Below are positions 1 to 9,963 of a stretch of 64,000 nt of DNA, in pieces. A program made the translations under genes and the position numbers. The stretch is from Flavobacterium rhamnosiphilum. GTDB lineage: Bacteria; Bacteroidota; Bacteroidia; Flavobacteriales; Flavobacteriaceae. Location: NCBI RefSeq assembly GCF_004349195.1, contig NZ_SMLG01000005.1:62001-126000 (forward strand), in the 5' to 3' direction. The notes beneath the pieces were generated by a model. The model was given only the letters and a program-made list of their open reading frames with translations. It did no database searches and had not been told where the DNA came from. The first letter of the stretch is position 1, and each line of letters starts with the position of its first letter.

Positions 1-17
1 CTATTCAGGGCAACCAT

Positions 18-122
18 TTTTAAAATAAATCACTTATAGAATGTGATTTTGTCATTTCGACGAAGAAGAAATCACATCATGTGATTCAGATCATGTGATT
101 CCTCCTTCGTCGGAATGACAGA
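18..122 (+). repeat. Dispersed hairpin repeat, copy A
   Basis: An imperfect inverted repeat pairs TCATTTCGACGAAG with CTTCGTCGGAATGA (about 51-119), with inner arms reading ATCACAT and ATGTGAT. The reverse complement of 16823-16930 aligns along the whole element, including the outer part AGAATGTGATTTTG. The element starts 10 bases beyond the stop of the minus-strand GH27 gene, so it could act as a terminator or a REP-like mobile repeat. No protein is encoded. Confidence 0.8.
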
Positions 123-131
123 AACATGGTA

Positions 132-1685
132 TTACTCCTGTTTTAACATTTGCAACATCACTATTCCGTGAGCCGGAATATTTGTTTCAAATTCATTTTC
201 AAAAATGCCTAAATCTTCTTTTTTCCAAAGATTGCGCATTTTGTATTTCCCCTTCAATTGAAGTGCGGAAAAAGGGAATTTCGTCTGTATCGTTTCATTC
301 GACAGGTTTAATAATCCCAACGCCAGACTACCGTCTTCCAGCTGTTTTACCCATAATTCCGTGTTATCTAAAGTAGTTAGCAAAGAAGCCGCTTTACCCA
401 ATGCATCTTGGTTCACTGCGATAATTTCCTCGTTGGTCAATAAACCGAGCGTGGCATCATCGAGCTGTTCCATGTCAGTGCCTATTAATAAAGGAGCGCT
501 CAACATACACCACATACTCATTACCGTTTTTTGCTCCTCAAATGTCAAACGATTCTTTCCTGCCTTGCCAGAATTTTGCGCTCCCACTGCCCCTACCTGC
601 AATATATCTGGATCATTCCAATTACCCGGTTTCACAAAAGCTGATTTATCGGATAGTTTTTTAAAAGCATTCCGCACTGATTCCCAAGTGTCGTGTACAT
701 CATCTCCAGTACGCCAAAGCTGGCCACCACTTTCATTGCCCCATTCCCAGACATTCCCCATCCCATACTGACAAAGAGCATGGATGACATCTCTTTTTTG
801 GAGTTGCAAAGCGTCTGACATTTTACGGTAAGGCTTAATCAATTCTTCTTTGGTATTGCTTTTGGCAAAAGAACCATAACTGCACCAATCGTATTTTAAA
901 TAATCAAACCCATTGTCCGCAAAAAATTTTGCATCCACCAATTCATAGCCATAGCTACCTGCTACACCGCCACAGGTAATCGGTCCCGGGGAACTGTAGA
1001 TACCGGCCTTGAAGCCCATTTGGTGCATGATAGTCGGGAATTTTTTGATATTGGTAAAATAGGAATTGGGCAACAATTCCCCTTTTGGACTCCTCATTTC
1101 TCCTTGCCTTTCGGGAAGATTATCCGGCCCTTCATAATACCCGTATACTTCTTTCGCTCCTGATTTAAGTTGTTTCCATACGGAATCATTTTTATTGGGC
1201 TGATTGGTCCAAGGATCATCAATCTCAATAACACTCCAGCCGTAATTCTGTAAGCCTTTCTCTTTCATGATTTCGGCAGAACGGATTACTTTGTCTAAGG
1301 TTACATTGCGTCCAAAACTATACCAACTGCTCCATCCCATCGGTGGTGTTAATGCCAACTTATCACCAATTACCAATGTAAATGATTTTGAAACCTTCCC
1401 AAATTTGTTTTTGGCCACTAATTCGATGGAATATTCTCCTGCATTTTTTATGGTTCCCGAAATAACTCCGTTCGACTTATTAATCCTGACTCCTTTCGGT
1501 AAATTCTTCACCTCAAACTCCATAGGCCTTACTCCACTGGCCGGAATAGTGTACATAAACTCTTTCCCTGGGCTGGCTCCATATAACCTTGGCCCATTAA
1601 TTTTTGGCTGTGCAGAAATTTGTTGTGCTTCTGAAGCCCATCCAAAAATTAAAGAGAACAATAAAAAGGCAAAACTTATTTTCAT
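132..1685 (-). CDS. GH27 alpha-galactosidase with N-terminal Ig-like domain
   Basis: Predicted secreted alpha-galactosidase that removes terminal alpha-linked galactose. Residues 1-20 form a signal peptide. Residues about 28-108 look like a putative Ig (He_PIG) domain, followed from about 114 by the GH27 barrel starting PPMGWSSW. The likely nucleophile is Asp266 in YLKYDWC, and the likely acid/base is an Asp in WRTGDD near 328. A C-terminal beta domain (TELWVKQLEDGSLALGLLN) completes the fold. The length of 517 aa fits the family with the extra N-terminal domain. It is the last gene of the minus-strand glycosidase group, about 100 bases after a GH36 gene, and ends beside a hairpin repeat. Family assignment is firm; the exact substrate (oligosaccharide or polymer) is not visible. 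Confidence 0.93.
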   Translation of the reverse strand: MKISFAFLLFSLIFGWASEAQQISAQPKINGPRLYGASPGKEFMYTIPASGVRPMEFEVKNLPKGVRINKSNGVISGTIKNAGEYSIELVAKNKFGKVSKSFTLVIGDKLALTPPMGWSSWYSFGRNVTLDKVIRSAEIMKEKGLQNYGWSVIEIDDPWTNQPNKNDSVWKQLKSGAKEVYGYYEGPDNLPERQGEMRSPKGELLPNSYFTNIKKFPTIMHQMGFKAGIYSSPGPITCGGVAGSYGYELVDAKFFADNGFDYLKYDWCSYGSFAKSNTKEELIKPYRKMSDALQLQKRDVIHALCQYGMGNVWEWGNESGGQLWRTGDDVHDTWESVRNAFKKLSDKSAFVKPGNWNDPDILQVGAVGAQNSGKAGKNRLTFEEQKTVMSMWCMLSAPLLIGTDMEQLDDATLGLLTNEEIIAVNQDALGKAASLLTTLDNTELWVKQLEDGSLALGLLNLSNETIQTKFPFSALQLKGKYKMRNLWKKEDLGIFENEFETNIPAHGIVMLQMLKQE

Positions 1686-1783
1686 GCTATTATTTTTTTT
1701 AACTTTATTTCAATAACCAAACTTAAGTACGGAAATGATTTTAGAATCAATTAGTTCCTCTTTTAAGGTTTAGGTTTTCTAAA

Positions 1784-3964
1784 TTACAGAGCGGTCACTT
1801 TTAAAACAACACTTTTTCTGTAGCTATTAGCTTCAGGATTGAAACCAACTTTCATCAGAAAATCTCCAGAATAAACTTTGGTGCTGTCAATGGGTGATTT
1901 TGTACCTGGATATAAGTTAATTTCTTCTATTTTGTATTTTTTAGTTGGGTCTAATCCTTTTAGTTTAATAGGTAATATAACGCCATTTGTAAAAAGGGTT
2001 GCCACGTGATAGTTAAAAACAACTGCTTGATCTTTCGCATCGTTTACATAAGCAATCGAAGCAATTTTATTCTCGTATGGATCTTGTAACCTGTATTGTT
2101 GGCCATGCCAAACAATGTCTTTAAAGCTGTTATAGGTTCTAACGGCATTTTGGCTGAACAACAAATCGTTTTTGCTCAACTCATTTACACGAACATCATA
2201 ACCCAATTTACCCATCATGGCCACATCAGTTTTAAATTTAATAGGTTGGTTGCCCATATCGGTGATGTGATTATCACTTGCGATAGAAGGGAAATAATAT
2301 GAATATTCCCATTGGATAAAAATACGATCGAAAGGATTGGTATTATCACTTGGCCAAAATTCGGTAAAATATTTTAGTGCGGCATAATCTACTCTCGACC
2401 CTCCACCAGCGCAAAGCATCATTGGTGTTTTTGGATATTTCTTGCGGATTTTTTCTAATACACTATTCAACCCTCTGATATATTCTATATAAAAATGATC
2501 TTGGTTTTTTAAGGTTGGAGAATTAGCGTTATAAATTAACGAATTGCAATCCCATTTAATGAAAGCTAATTCTGGCACTTCTTTAAATACATCATCAACG
2601 GTTTTGAAAATGAAATCCTGTACTTTAGGGTTGGTTAAATCCAATACCAACTGATTACGCATATAAAATTCTTTTCTCTCTGGCTGTCTAATAATCCAAT
2701 CAGGATGATTTTCATATAATTCGCTTTTAGGGTTCACCATTTCTGGCTCTAACCAAATACCAAATTTCACACCATTTGCAGTAGCTTCTTTACCTAAAGA
2801 GCTGATACCGTTTTTCAGTTTTTGTTTATTGTATTGCCAATCGCCAAGTCCAGAGGTAGCACCGTTTCTTGGGTATTTATTCCCAAACCAGCCATCATCT
2901 AATAAGAAAACATCAACACCCAATTTTTTGGTATCTTTGGTCAGTTCGTTCAATTTCTCGTCGTTGAAATCGAAATAAGTAGTTTCCCAATTATTTAAAA
3001 TGGTTAAACGTTCGCCTTTTCCATCAGCTAGTTGGTAATTTCTTGCCCAGTTTTGCAAGTTCCTGCTTGCTAATCCTTTTCCGCTTGATGAGTAGGTGTA
3101 AACAAAACGAGGTGTAACAAAATTTTCGCCTGCTTTCAACGTATAGTTTGATGAAAAGTTGTTGATGCCTGCAGTAATTCTTAAGTAATATTCATCGAAA
3201 GTTTCAAAATCAAGCTTGAAGTTTCCTGTCCACTCCAAAGAACCGGCAATTACCTCGCCCATATCTTCTGTTGCAGGCTGATCAATAGAGACCATGAAAG
3301 ATGAAGAATGCAACAAGTTTGTTCTGGTACCCAGTTTTGAGTCTATCGTTTTAATGCCGTGCAACAATTGTTGCTCTTCTGAGCGCATTTCGCGAACAGC
3401 ACCGCTGTAATGGTTTTTTAGAAAAAATTTCCTGCCACTTAGGGTAAGATTGGCCGAAGCGTATTTATTTAATACAACGGTGCCTTTTTCATTATGCTTA
3501 ATCTCAGCCCATTGTTCAATTACATCTTCTTTAAAATAAGCAAGGTAATGCAAGGCAACGTCAAATTTATATTTGGTGTCTGTTAAACGCACAATGGTTA
3601 GCTTTCGGTTATCGTCTAATTGCTTCTCTTCAACCGAAGCAAAAGTAAGCACGGTAGATTTATTTCCATCGCCATGTGTTACGCTTAAGCTAGGCTCTAA
3701 AAGGTTAAGCGAACCCGAAGCGATGTAAGCTTCGCGTTTGTTCAAAAGATCATCAGAACCCGGCTTGTATTTGTCCAGGGGTTGAATATTTGGATATTCT
3801 GCTGTGTTTTCAAGTTTTTTACCAATATATGTTGATAGCAGGTTATTGTCTTTGTCTGTTTCTAAAACCAGTACGTTGCTTTTGGTTGTAATCGAAATTG
3901 TTTTTTGAGCAAAGCTGTTCATTGCGACGAATATTAACAATAAGGGTGTAAATTTGTAGGTCAT
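1784..3964 (-). CDS. GH36 alpha-galactosidase (paralogue 1)
   Basis: Predicted alpha-galactosidase of family GH36, about 726 aa. The ATG at 3964 is preferred over an upstream TTG because it opens a normal signal peptide (MTYKFTPLLLIFVAMNSFAQ), suggesting a periplasmic enzyme. An N-terminal beta-sandwich is followed by the barrel, marked by FLLDDGWFG and GIWLEPEMVNP. The nucleophile is Asp472 in IKWDCN and the acid/base is Asp540 in FWPSDNT. The gene is paralogous to its upstream neighbour, with which it shares the catalytic segments nearly word for word, and both belong to the minus-strand galactosidase run. GH36 also contains raffinose- and stachyose-acting enzymes and other specificities, so the preferred alpha-galactoside cannot be read from the sequence. 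Confidence 0.92.
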   Translation of the reverse strand: MTYKFTPLLLIFVAMNSFAQKTISITTKSNVLVLETDKDNNLLSTYIGKKLENTAEYPNIQPLDKYKPGSDDLLNKREAYIASGSLNLLEPSLSVTHGDGNKSTVLTFASVEEKQLDDNRKLTIVRLTDTKYKFDVALHYLAYFKEDVIEQWAEIKHNEKGTVVLNKYASANLTLSGRKFFLKNHYSGAVREMRSEEQQLLHGIKTIDSKLGTRTNLLHSSSFMVSIDQPATEDMGEVIAGSLEWTGNFKLDFETFDEYYLRITAGINNFSSNYTLKAGENFVTPRFVYTYSSSGKGLASRNLQNWARNYQLADGKGERLTILNNWETTYFDFNDEKLNELTKDTKKLGVDVFLLDDGWFGNKYPRNGATSGLGDWQYNKQKLKNGISSLGKEATANGVKFGIWLEPEMVNPKSELYENHPDWIIRQPERKEFYMRNQLVLDLTNPKVQDFIFKTVDDVFKEVPELAFIKWDCNSLIYNANSPTLKNQDHFYIEYIRGLNSVLEKIRKKYPKTPMMLCAGGGSRVDYAALKYFTEFWPSDNTNPFDRIFIQWEYSYYFPSIASDNHITDMGNQPIKFKTDVAMMGKLGYDVRVNELSKNDLLFSQNAVRTYNSFKDIVWHGQQYRLQDPYENKIASIAYVNDAKDQAVVFNYHVATLFTNGVILPIKLKGLDPTKKYKIEEINLYPGTKSPIDSTKVYSGDFLMKVGFNPEANSYRKSVVLKVTAL

Positions 3965-4090
3965 GATTACTAAAATAGATGGTTTATATTTATTAGATTT
4001 TTTCCGCAAATCAAATTGCGAATGTTTAAGTATTTACAATATTTGTAATTTTATTTAATCAATTTGTTAATAGCATGCTTTTTATAATTT

Positions 4091-6268
4091 TCACTCCGCT
4101 TCATTTATCTCCAATACGGAACTTTTTAAGGATTGTTGCATATACCAATCCAGTCCGACTTTCATTAAATAATCACCACTGAATATTTGTCCGTTTTGCT
4201 TGAATTGGGGTTTAGCGTCATCCATCAAATTAATTTCTTTCACTATATATTTCTTTGCGGAATCCAGCCCTTTCAATTGAAGTTTTGGAAAAACATCTCC
4301 ATACTTTGGATGCAACGAAAAAGCAAACAACACTGATTTTTTCTTTGTTTCATCCACATACATCAATGAAGCCGCCAAATTATCGTATGGCGCCACTAAT
4401 CGATATACATCGCCATAACCAATTACATCCTGCAAACGTTTATAGTTTTGAACAGCTTGCTTACAATAGTTCAATTCGTCATCTTTGAGATGGCTTAACT
4501 GTATATCAAAACCAAGCTTGCCCATCATGGCCACATCGGTCCTGAATTTAATGGATTGATTGCCCCATGACGTAACATGGGCACAAACTGCCGCCGCCGG
4601 AAAGAAATAAGAATACCCCCATTGAATAAAAATACGGCTCAGCCCATCGGTGTTATCACTTGGCCAAAACTCCTGCATGTATTTCAGTCCGCCATATTCG
4701 GCGCGGCCACCACCGCCACTGCACCACATCATTTCCAGATCAGGATAATTAGCTCTTATTCTTTTCAACACATTATAGAGCCCATCCACATAATCCACAT
4801 ACAAATTAGTTTGTTTGTTTTTCAGATAAGAAGAATACGCATTGGTCATGTAACGGTTGCAATCCCATTTAATATAAGCGATATTGGGATTTTGTTTCAT
4901 CAGGTTATTGACCACGGCAAATACATGCTGCTGTACTGCAGGATTGCTAAGATCCAATACCAATTGTGTGCGTCGTAAATTTTCGTCGCGATTGGGCAAT
5001 TTTAAAACCCAGTCAGGATGTTTTTCATACAGCTCACTTTTAGGATTCACCATTTCGGGCTCGACCCAAATGCCAAACTTCACTCCTTTTTTCTCAGCTT
5101 CTTTCACCAAATATCCAATCCCATCAGGTAATTTGGTTTTATTCACATCCCAATCTCCCAAACCAGCATCGTCATTATTGCGTGGATACTTATTCCCAAA
5201 CCAACCATCATCCAACAAGAACAGATCAACCCCTAATTTTTTGGCATCATCAAAGAGGGTTACCAATTTATTTTGGTCAAACTTGAAATAAGTAGCTTCC
5301 CAGTTGTTTAACAAGGTTTGTCGCTGTTGTTTTCCTTTCCATATTCCATAATTCAAAGCCCAGCTATGAAGATTGCGACTGGCCTGACCTTTTCCTTTTG
5401 CAGTATACGTATAAATAAAAGCGGGCGTAGTAAAGGTTTCGTTAGGCTGTAAAGTATAGGTTGATGCATAAGGGTTGATGCCGGAATTGATCTGCAACAA
5501 ATGATCTACATCTTCGCTATAGCGTATATTTTCAAACAACAAACGATAATTCCCGCTCCATGCCAATGTACCCGCCAAGACTTCCCCGCTTTCTTCTTCA
5601 GCCGGTTTATTGATGGATAGCATGAACGACGGAAGATCGAAATTGGTCGCTCTTGCCCCTAATTTCGACTCGATTGTTTTAATGCCTTCGGGTAATTGCA
5701 CTTCCTCCATTCGCATTTCATTGGCCCAATCACCAAAAAAATGGCTCAGCCAATATTTATCCCCTTTTAATTGCAAGGCCGCTGATGAATATTGGTTCAA
5801 CAATACCGCCTTTTTTTCTTTATGCAAAATGGTCGTCCATTGTTCCATAACATCCTCCTTTGCATAGGTTTTGATGTGCAGGGTTAGTTCAAACGGATAA
5901 ACCGGGTCTTTCAAAACAATATGGGTTGTGCTTACATTGTCATCCATTTTTTCAACTGTATGCTTTACATATTGTAATTGCAGTGAGGGATTACCATCCG
6001 CATGAGTTACCTGAATGGCCGGGTCTCTTACATAGTTTACACCGCCAGTTGTAAAAGCATCTCCGGGTGGTGTAGCCATTTTTTTATAATCATCCCGAAA
6101 TAATAAAGAGACACCAAAATACACTTGTGACAATTGCTTTTTAGTATTCACCCGGTAAACCAATGCCGTATTTTTAGTTTGCAGAATAATTTCCTCGGGA
6201 ACAGTTTGCGCCTGAAGAATTAAAGAACTTAATACTAGCAATAGTATTGAAAAAATATTTTTTATCAT
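4091..6268 (-). CDS. GH36 alpha-galactosidase (paralogue 2)
   Basis: Second GH36 alpha-galactosidase, about 725 aa. The start is set at the ATG at 6268 (MIKNIFSILLLVLSSLILQ, a signal peptide) because the longer frame opens with TTG and has no signal sequence. The barrel contains FLLDDGWFG, GIWVEPEMVNP, the nucleophile Asp469 in IKWDCN and the acid/base Asp538 in FWPSDNT, so it should be active. About 80 bases separate it from the downstream GH36 gene at 4010-4090, with no terminator seen, so the pair is probably co-transcribed. Divergence outside the catalytic segments suggests an old duplication with possible specialisation for linkage or chain length. Two intact copies next to each other imply alpha-galactosides are a major substrate here. 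Confidence 0.92.
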   Translation of the reverse strand: MIKNIFSILLLVLSSLILQAQTVPEEIILQTKNTALVYRVNTKKQLSQVYFGVSLLFRDDYKKMATPPGDAFTTGGVNYVRDPAIQVTHADGNPSLQLQYVKHTVEKMDDNVSTTHIVLKDPVYPFELTLHIKTYAKEDVMEQWTTILHKEKKAVLLNQYSSAALQLKGDKYWLSHFFGDWANEMRMEEVQLPEGIKTIESKLGARATNFDLPSFMLSINKPAEEESGEVLAGTLAWSGNYRLLFENIRYSEDVDHLLQINSGINPYASTYTLQPNETFTTPAFIYTYTAKGKGQASRNLHSWALNYGIWKGKQQRQTLLNNWEATYFKFDQNKLVTLFDDAKKLGVDLFLLDDGWFGNKYPRNNDDAGLGDWDVNKTKLPDGIGYLVKEAEKKGVKFGIWVEPEMVNPKSELYEKHPDWVLKLPNRDENLRRTQLVLDLSNPAVQQHVFAVVNNLMKQNPNIAYIKWDCNRYMTNAYSSYLKNKQTNLYVDYVDGLYNVLKRIRANYPDLEMMWCSGGGGRAEYGGLKYMQEFWPSDNTDGLSRIFIQWGYSYFFPAAAVCAHVTSWGNQSIKFRTDVAMMGKLGFDIQLSHLKDDELNYCKQAVQNYKRLQDVIGYGDVYRLVAPYDNLAASLMYVDETKKKSVLFAFSLHPKYGDVFPKLQLKGLDSAKKYIVKEINLMDDAKPQFKQNGQIFSGDYLMKVGLDWYMQQSLKSSVLEINEAE

Positions 6269-6378
6269 GGTGTTTTTTGATTTCTTATAATGCAATTGTC
6301 TTCTAATGTTATCACTATTTTATGTTGTTTTCATTCCTTTTACGTTCGAGAAGCTAACGATATTCATCTCTGCTGATT

Positions 6379-6611
6379 TCACATTTCCTTTTTCAAACGG
6401 AATAATTTGGTTTCATGACTCAGTACTGTACCATTCTTTTCTTTCCTATCACTTTATGGTGCCATAAATCCCTTATTCCGTAATTCTTATTTAATCCCAA
6501 TTCGGCAAAATTTATTTTTGAATTCCGGGTAGTTTCCGGACGGTTTAAAATTGCGATGGCAAAATCATCGTTGATCAAAACTTCTAAAGTTTCCCCTTTA
6601 GTTTTCAGAAT
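6379..6611 (-). pseudogene. Decayed C-terminal end of a second GH27 alpha-galactosidase
   Basis: Reading the minus strand from 6611 gives a recognisable GH27 C-terminal beta-domain: VLINDDFAIAILNRPE, then KINFAELGLNKNYGIRDLW, then HHKVIGKK. This frame stops near 6421. A shift of frame restores the expected ending SHETKLFRLKKEM followed by a stop at 6379. An in-frame TAA lies just before 6611 and the catalytic barrel is absent. It is therefore the tail of a deleted, frameshifted gene and not a functional CDS. It differs in sequence from the intact GH27 at 132-1685. It sits exactly where another galactosidase would be expected between lacZ and the GH36 pair. Confidence 0.8.
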
Positions 6612-6744
6612 TTATTTGATTTTGCTTCAATCAATTATTTTTTTTTAATTCTATTTTCACGATATCCGAACAGGCTATATTACTATCATGCTCCTTTTTT
6701 GACTTTATCAAAAACATGTGACTGCCTCTTTATTACGAAAAAAC
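6612..6744 (-). other. Gap between lacZ terminator and GH27 remnant, possible further gene debris
   Basis: On the minus strand a short open stretch (6729 to the stop ending at 6631) reads GSHMFLIKSKK and later SDIVKIELKKNN. This has the feel of the end of a carbohydrate-binding or beta-sandwich domain, but it has no start and is too short to assign. With the neighbouring GH27 tail it suggests that one or two genes were deleted here. Function unknown. Confidence 0.3.
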
Positions 6745-6783
6745 AAAAAGAGGAGAAAATATAGTATTTCCTTCCTCTTTTTT
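6745..6783 (-). terminator. Hairpin terminator after lacZ
   Basis: Stem AAAAAGAGGA (6745-6754) pairs with TCCTCTTTTT (6773-6782). On the minus strand the second arm runs into a T-rich tract. It begins about a dozen bases after the lacZ stop, so lacZ may be terminated before the alpha-galactosidases, at least in part. Confidence 0.6.
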
Positions 6784-6795
6784 GGCACTAATTCA

Positions 6796-9700
6796 TTATT
6801 CAAATTTCATCCAATAGCTGTAGTTGTAATTTTTAAAAGGAATTCTGTATTTTTCCATTGGCCAGGCTCCCCAGCTATCCATTCCCTGTAAACCGGTTTG
6901 CTGCAAGTCCATGTGCAGGTAGATTTCGTTCCTTTTATTGAGTTCCCCGCTATGGTATTGTTTCTTTTGAGCTTCAGGATCTAAATCATCCAAGTTATAA
7001 GGCAAGGCCGAAAAACTCAATAAATTGTCCACAAATGCAAATTGTATTTTTCTTCCCTTTGCATTACTGAAACTTACCCAGCGTACTTCTGTTTTGTTAC
7101 CACTTTCTTGAGGCCTGGCATAAGGATAATATTGTTCCTCCACTGATTGCTGGAATTGACCGATGAAAGTATTTGTTTTTCTGTCCCAATAATTCTCACC
7201 CGGACCACGACCGTACCAATTGATTGTATTGAAATTTTTATTGATAACCAAATCATTTCCAGCTCTCATCAATAAAGGATTTTTTCCCTTGATGGCAGTA
7301 AATTCATTATCAACTTTTATGCTTCCATCGCCGTAAACCGTAAATATTTGTTGGTGTGAGGCTTCTCCGTCAACCAATTTCGTTGTGAATTTTACCTGCG
7401 CCGAACCATCAGTATTCTTTGAAACAACAGCTTGCATTTCGGTACCATTATCATAAGCATTTCTCCATTTTCTTAAGCTCGTATTAAATCCTGCTCCAAT
7501 ATCATTATCAGTTGGAGCTCTCCAGAAAGAAGGTTTTGGCCCTTGTTCTATAAACTGCTCGCCTTTGACACTATAACCAGACAAAATTCCTTTTTTCAAA
7601 TCGAAAACAACTTCAAATTTATCTCCTGAAATGGTACACTGTTCTTTCGTTTCTTTTAATTGCAAAACCTTTTTTGAACTCGGCATAAAAACAGTTGCCG
7701 GAAGCGTTTTCAATATCAATTGCTCAACAGCGATTTCATATTGTTTAGGCAAGAAAGGCTCTTCGGTTTTTAGAGAATAATACACATTCAACTGGTATTC
7801 TTTATCCGTTTTTTGAACCGTTTTGATGGCCAATTTAAAATCATTTTCCGCTTGCGGCTCTAATGAAATCGTGTTAATGGTACCGTTTTCTTTGGCAATT
7901 CCATTCTCCATTAATACCCAACGCATCATCACATTATCCAGGTTTTTAAAGAAAAAACCGTTTTTAATTGTAATGGTGTTGTTACCAACGAATTTTGTTT
8001 TAATGTTTTGGTGCGCTTTTTTCACTTCCAAAGCCATTGGTGTAATTTCACGGTATGCCGTAACCACTCCTTTTACACAGAAGTTATTATCGCTTAAATT
8101 TTCGTCAACCGGCCCTTCCAATGGGAAATCTCCACCATACGCCTTAATGCGTTTGCCGTTCTTAACCGTATCAATAGATTGGTCAATCCATTCCCAAATA
8201 AATCCTCCCTGTAGTTTAGGGTTGTTTTCTACAACATCCCAATAATCTTGGAAATTCCCCAAACTATTCCCCATAATGTGAGCATATTCACTTTGGATAT
8301 TTGGTATTCTGGCATCACTTTTTGAATATTTCAACAAATCATCCGGAGACATATATTGCGGACAAAAAATCTCTGAATAATGAGTATCATTCGGTTTCTC
8401 ATAATTAATGTCTCTTTCATACTGGATTGGCAAAGTCGTTTCCTTTCTCAACCAATCGTAAGCTGCGTAAAAATTAGTACCATCACCCGCTTCGTTTCCT
8501 AAAGACCAGGTCACCACACTTGCATGATTTTTGTCTCTTTCATACATGCGTTGAATACGTTGCAGATGCGATTCTTTCCACAGCGGATTGTTAGCCAATG
8601 TTACATCTAAATCATAACCCAAACCATGTGATTCAATATTAGCTTCATCAACAACATACAAACCAAATTCGTCGCAAAGTTCCATCCAATACGGATCCGG
8701 CGGATAATGCGAATGACGAACGGCATTGACATTCAGTTTCTTCATCATCTCCATGTCCTTTCTCATATCTTCCTTGCTGAGCGTATGCCCATTAGTTGGA
8801 TGATGCTCATGTCGGTTAACCCCTTTTATGAAAACCCGTTTACCATTAACTAAAAAATCAGCTCCTTTAATTTCTATTTTTTTGAAACCAATACGAAGTG
8901 GTACCACTTCCTTCACTACTCCTTTAGCATCTTTTAAAGTGATGTACAAACGATACAAATAAGGCGTTTCCGCGGTCCATTTTTGGGCGTTTTTTATAGT
9001 GGTTTGAAATTCAACATTCGTTTTATACTTCCCTAATATGGTTTTAAAATCCTTAGTTTTGTCATGATAAACAACATTTCCTTTGGCATCCTCCAAGCTT
9101 ACTTCAACCGTTAGACTGTCTTTCTTGCTGTATAATCCTTTTTCGGTTTTGTAACTGGCAATTTCTGTATTAATACTAAGTAATCCATTGGTATACGTAT
9201 CATCGAGTGTACTGATAATTTTTGTGTCACGAATATTCAACTTCTCGGTGGTATATAAAAAAACGTCTCTTTCAATCCCTGAAAAACGGAACATATCCTG
9301 ACACTCTAAATAACTGGCATCACTCCAACGATATACTTGAAAAGCGATTAAATTCTCCCCAGCTTTGACAAATTTGGTGATGTCAAATTCGGCAGCCATC
9401 TTACTGTCTTCGCTATACCCTACTTTCTTTCCGTTTACCCACACAAACAGACACGATTTTGCGTTACCTACATGAATAAAAACCTGTTTTCCTTTCCAAT
9501 TGGCAGGTAAATTGATTTTTTTGCGATAAGAACCTACGGGATTGTTATTAGCAGGAATATCGAATGGCGGATTCATTTTTGCATAACGCAAATTATGACC
9601 GGCAAAATCATACGGCTGGTTCACATAAATAGGCAAACCATACCCATTCACTTCCCAACTGGCTGGTATGCGAAAATCCGTCCATTTAGTATCATCGTAA

Positions 9701-9963
9701 GCAAGTTCGAAAAAATTTTGCGGACGCTGGTTCGGGTCTTGTACCCAATTAAATTTCCAACTCCCGTTTAATGAAAAAAAGTTAGCCGACTTTTCCCTAT
9801 CGTATTGTTTGGCTTTTTCCATATTTTCGAAACCAAAAGCGCTATTTCGCATTGGCATTCGATTCAAGGAAACGATTTCAGGATTTTGCAGTTCGGCAGG
9901 CAGCTGCGCAAAAATATTTACTGATACTAACAAGACAACAATCGCCATTCTTGTTTTTTTCAT
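6796..9963 (-). CDS. lacZ: GH2 beta-galactosidase (LacZ type)
   Basis: Large GH2 beta-galactosidase of about 1055 aa that hydrolyses terminal beta-galactosides such as lactose or galactan-derived oligosaccharides. The domain order is classical: N-terminal jelly-roll (SWEVNGYGLPIYVN), two immunoglobulin-like domains around the barrel, and a C-terminal beta-galactosidase small-chain domain (FWRAPTDNDIGAG). The acid/base Glu is in WSLGNEAGDG and the nucleophile Glu in QSEYAHIMGNS. The ATG at 9963 gives a signal peptide (MKKTRMAIVVLLVSVNIFAQ), so periplasmic location is likely. An ATG at 10047 would add 28 residues that do not resemble an export signal. Its promoter carries the same operator as galM, so induction by the neighbouring GntR regulator is inferred. 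E. coli LacZ is cytoplasmic; export is usual for Bacteroidota homologues. Confidence 0.93.
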   Translation of the reverse strand: MKKTRMAIVVLLVSVNIFAQLPAELQNPEIVSLNRMPMRNSAFGFENMEKAKQYDREKSANFFSLNGSWKFNWVQDPNQRPQNFFELAYDDTKWTDFRIPASWEVNGYGLPIYVNQPYDFAGHNLRYAKMNPPFDIPANNNPVGSYRKKINLPANWKGKQVFIHVGNAKSCLFVWVNGKKVGYSEDSKMAAEFDITKFVKAGENLIAFQVYRWSDASYLECQDMFRFSGIERDVFLYTTEKLNIRDTKIISTLDDTYTNGLLSINTEIASYKTEKGLYSKKDSLTVEVSLEDAKGNVVYHDKTKDFKTILGKYKTNVEFQTTIKNAQKWTAETPYLYRLYITLKDAKGVVKEVVPLRIGFKKIEIKGADFLVNGKRVFIKGVNRHEHHPTNGHTLSKEDMRKDMEMMKKLNVNAVRHSHYPPDPYWMELCDEFGLYVVDEANIESHGLGYDLDVTLANNPLWKESHLQRIQRMYERDKNHASVVTWSLGNEAGDGTNFYAAYDWLRKETTLPIQYERDINYEKPNDTHYSEIFCPQYMSPDDLLKYSKSDARIPNIQSEYAHIMGNSLGNFQDYWDVVENNPKLQGGFIWEWIDQSIDTVKNGKRIKAYGGDFPLEGPVDENLSDNNFCVKGVVTAYREITPMALEVKKAHQNIKTKFVGNNTITIKNGFFFKNLDNVMMRWVLMENGIAKENGTINTISLEPQAENDFKLAIKTVQKTDKEYQLNVYYSLKTEEPFLPKQYEIAVEQLILKTLPATVFMPSSKKVLQLKETKEQCTISGDKFEVVFDLKKGILSGYSVKGEQFIEQGPKPSFWRAPTDNDIGAGFNTSLRKWRNAYDNGTEMQAVVSKNTDGSAQVKFTTKLVDGEASHQQIFTVYGDGSIKVDNEFTAIKGKNPLLMRAGNDLVINKNFNTINWYGRGPGENYWDRKTNTFIGQFQQSVEEQYYPYARPQESGNKTEVRWVSFSNAKGRKIQFAFVDNLLSFSALPYNLDDLDPEAQKKQYHSGELNKRNEIYLHMDLQQTGLQGMDSWGAWPMEKYRIPFKNYNYSYWMKFE

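Noticed and set aside
1267..1716. Plus-strand frames opposite the glycosidase genes
   Set aside because: They mirror strong minus-strand coding sequence and show no domain or signal of their own.
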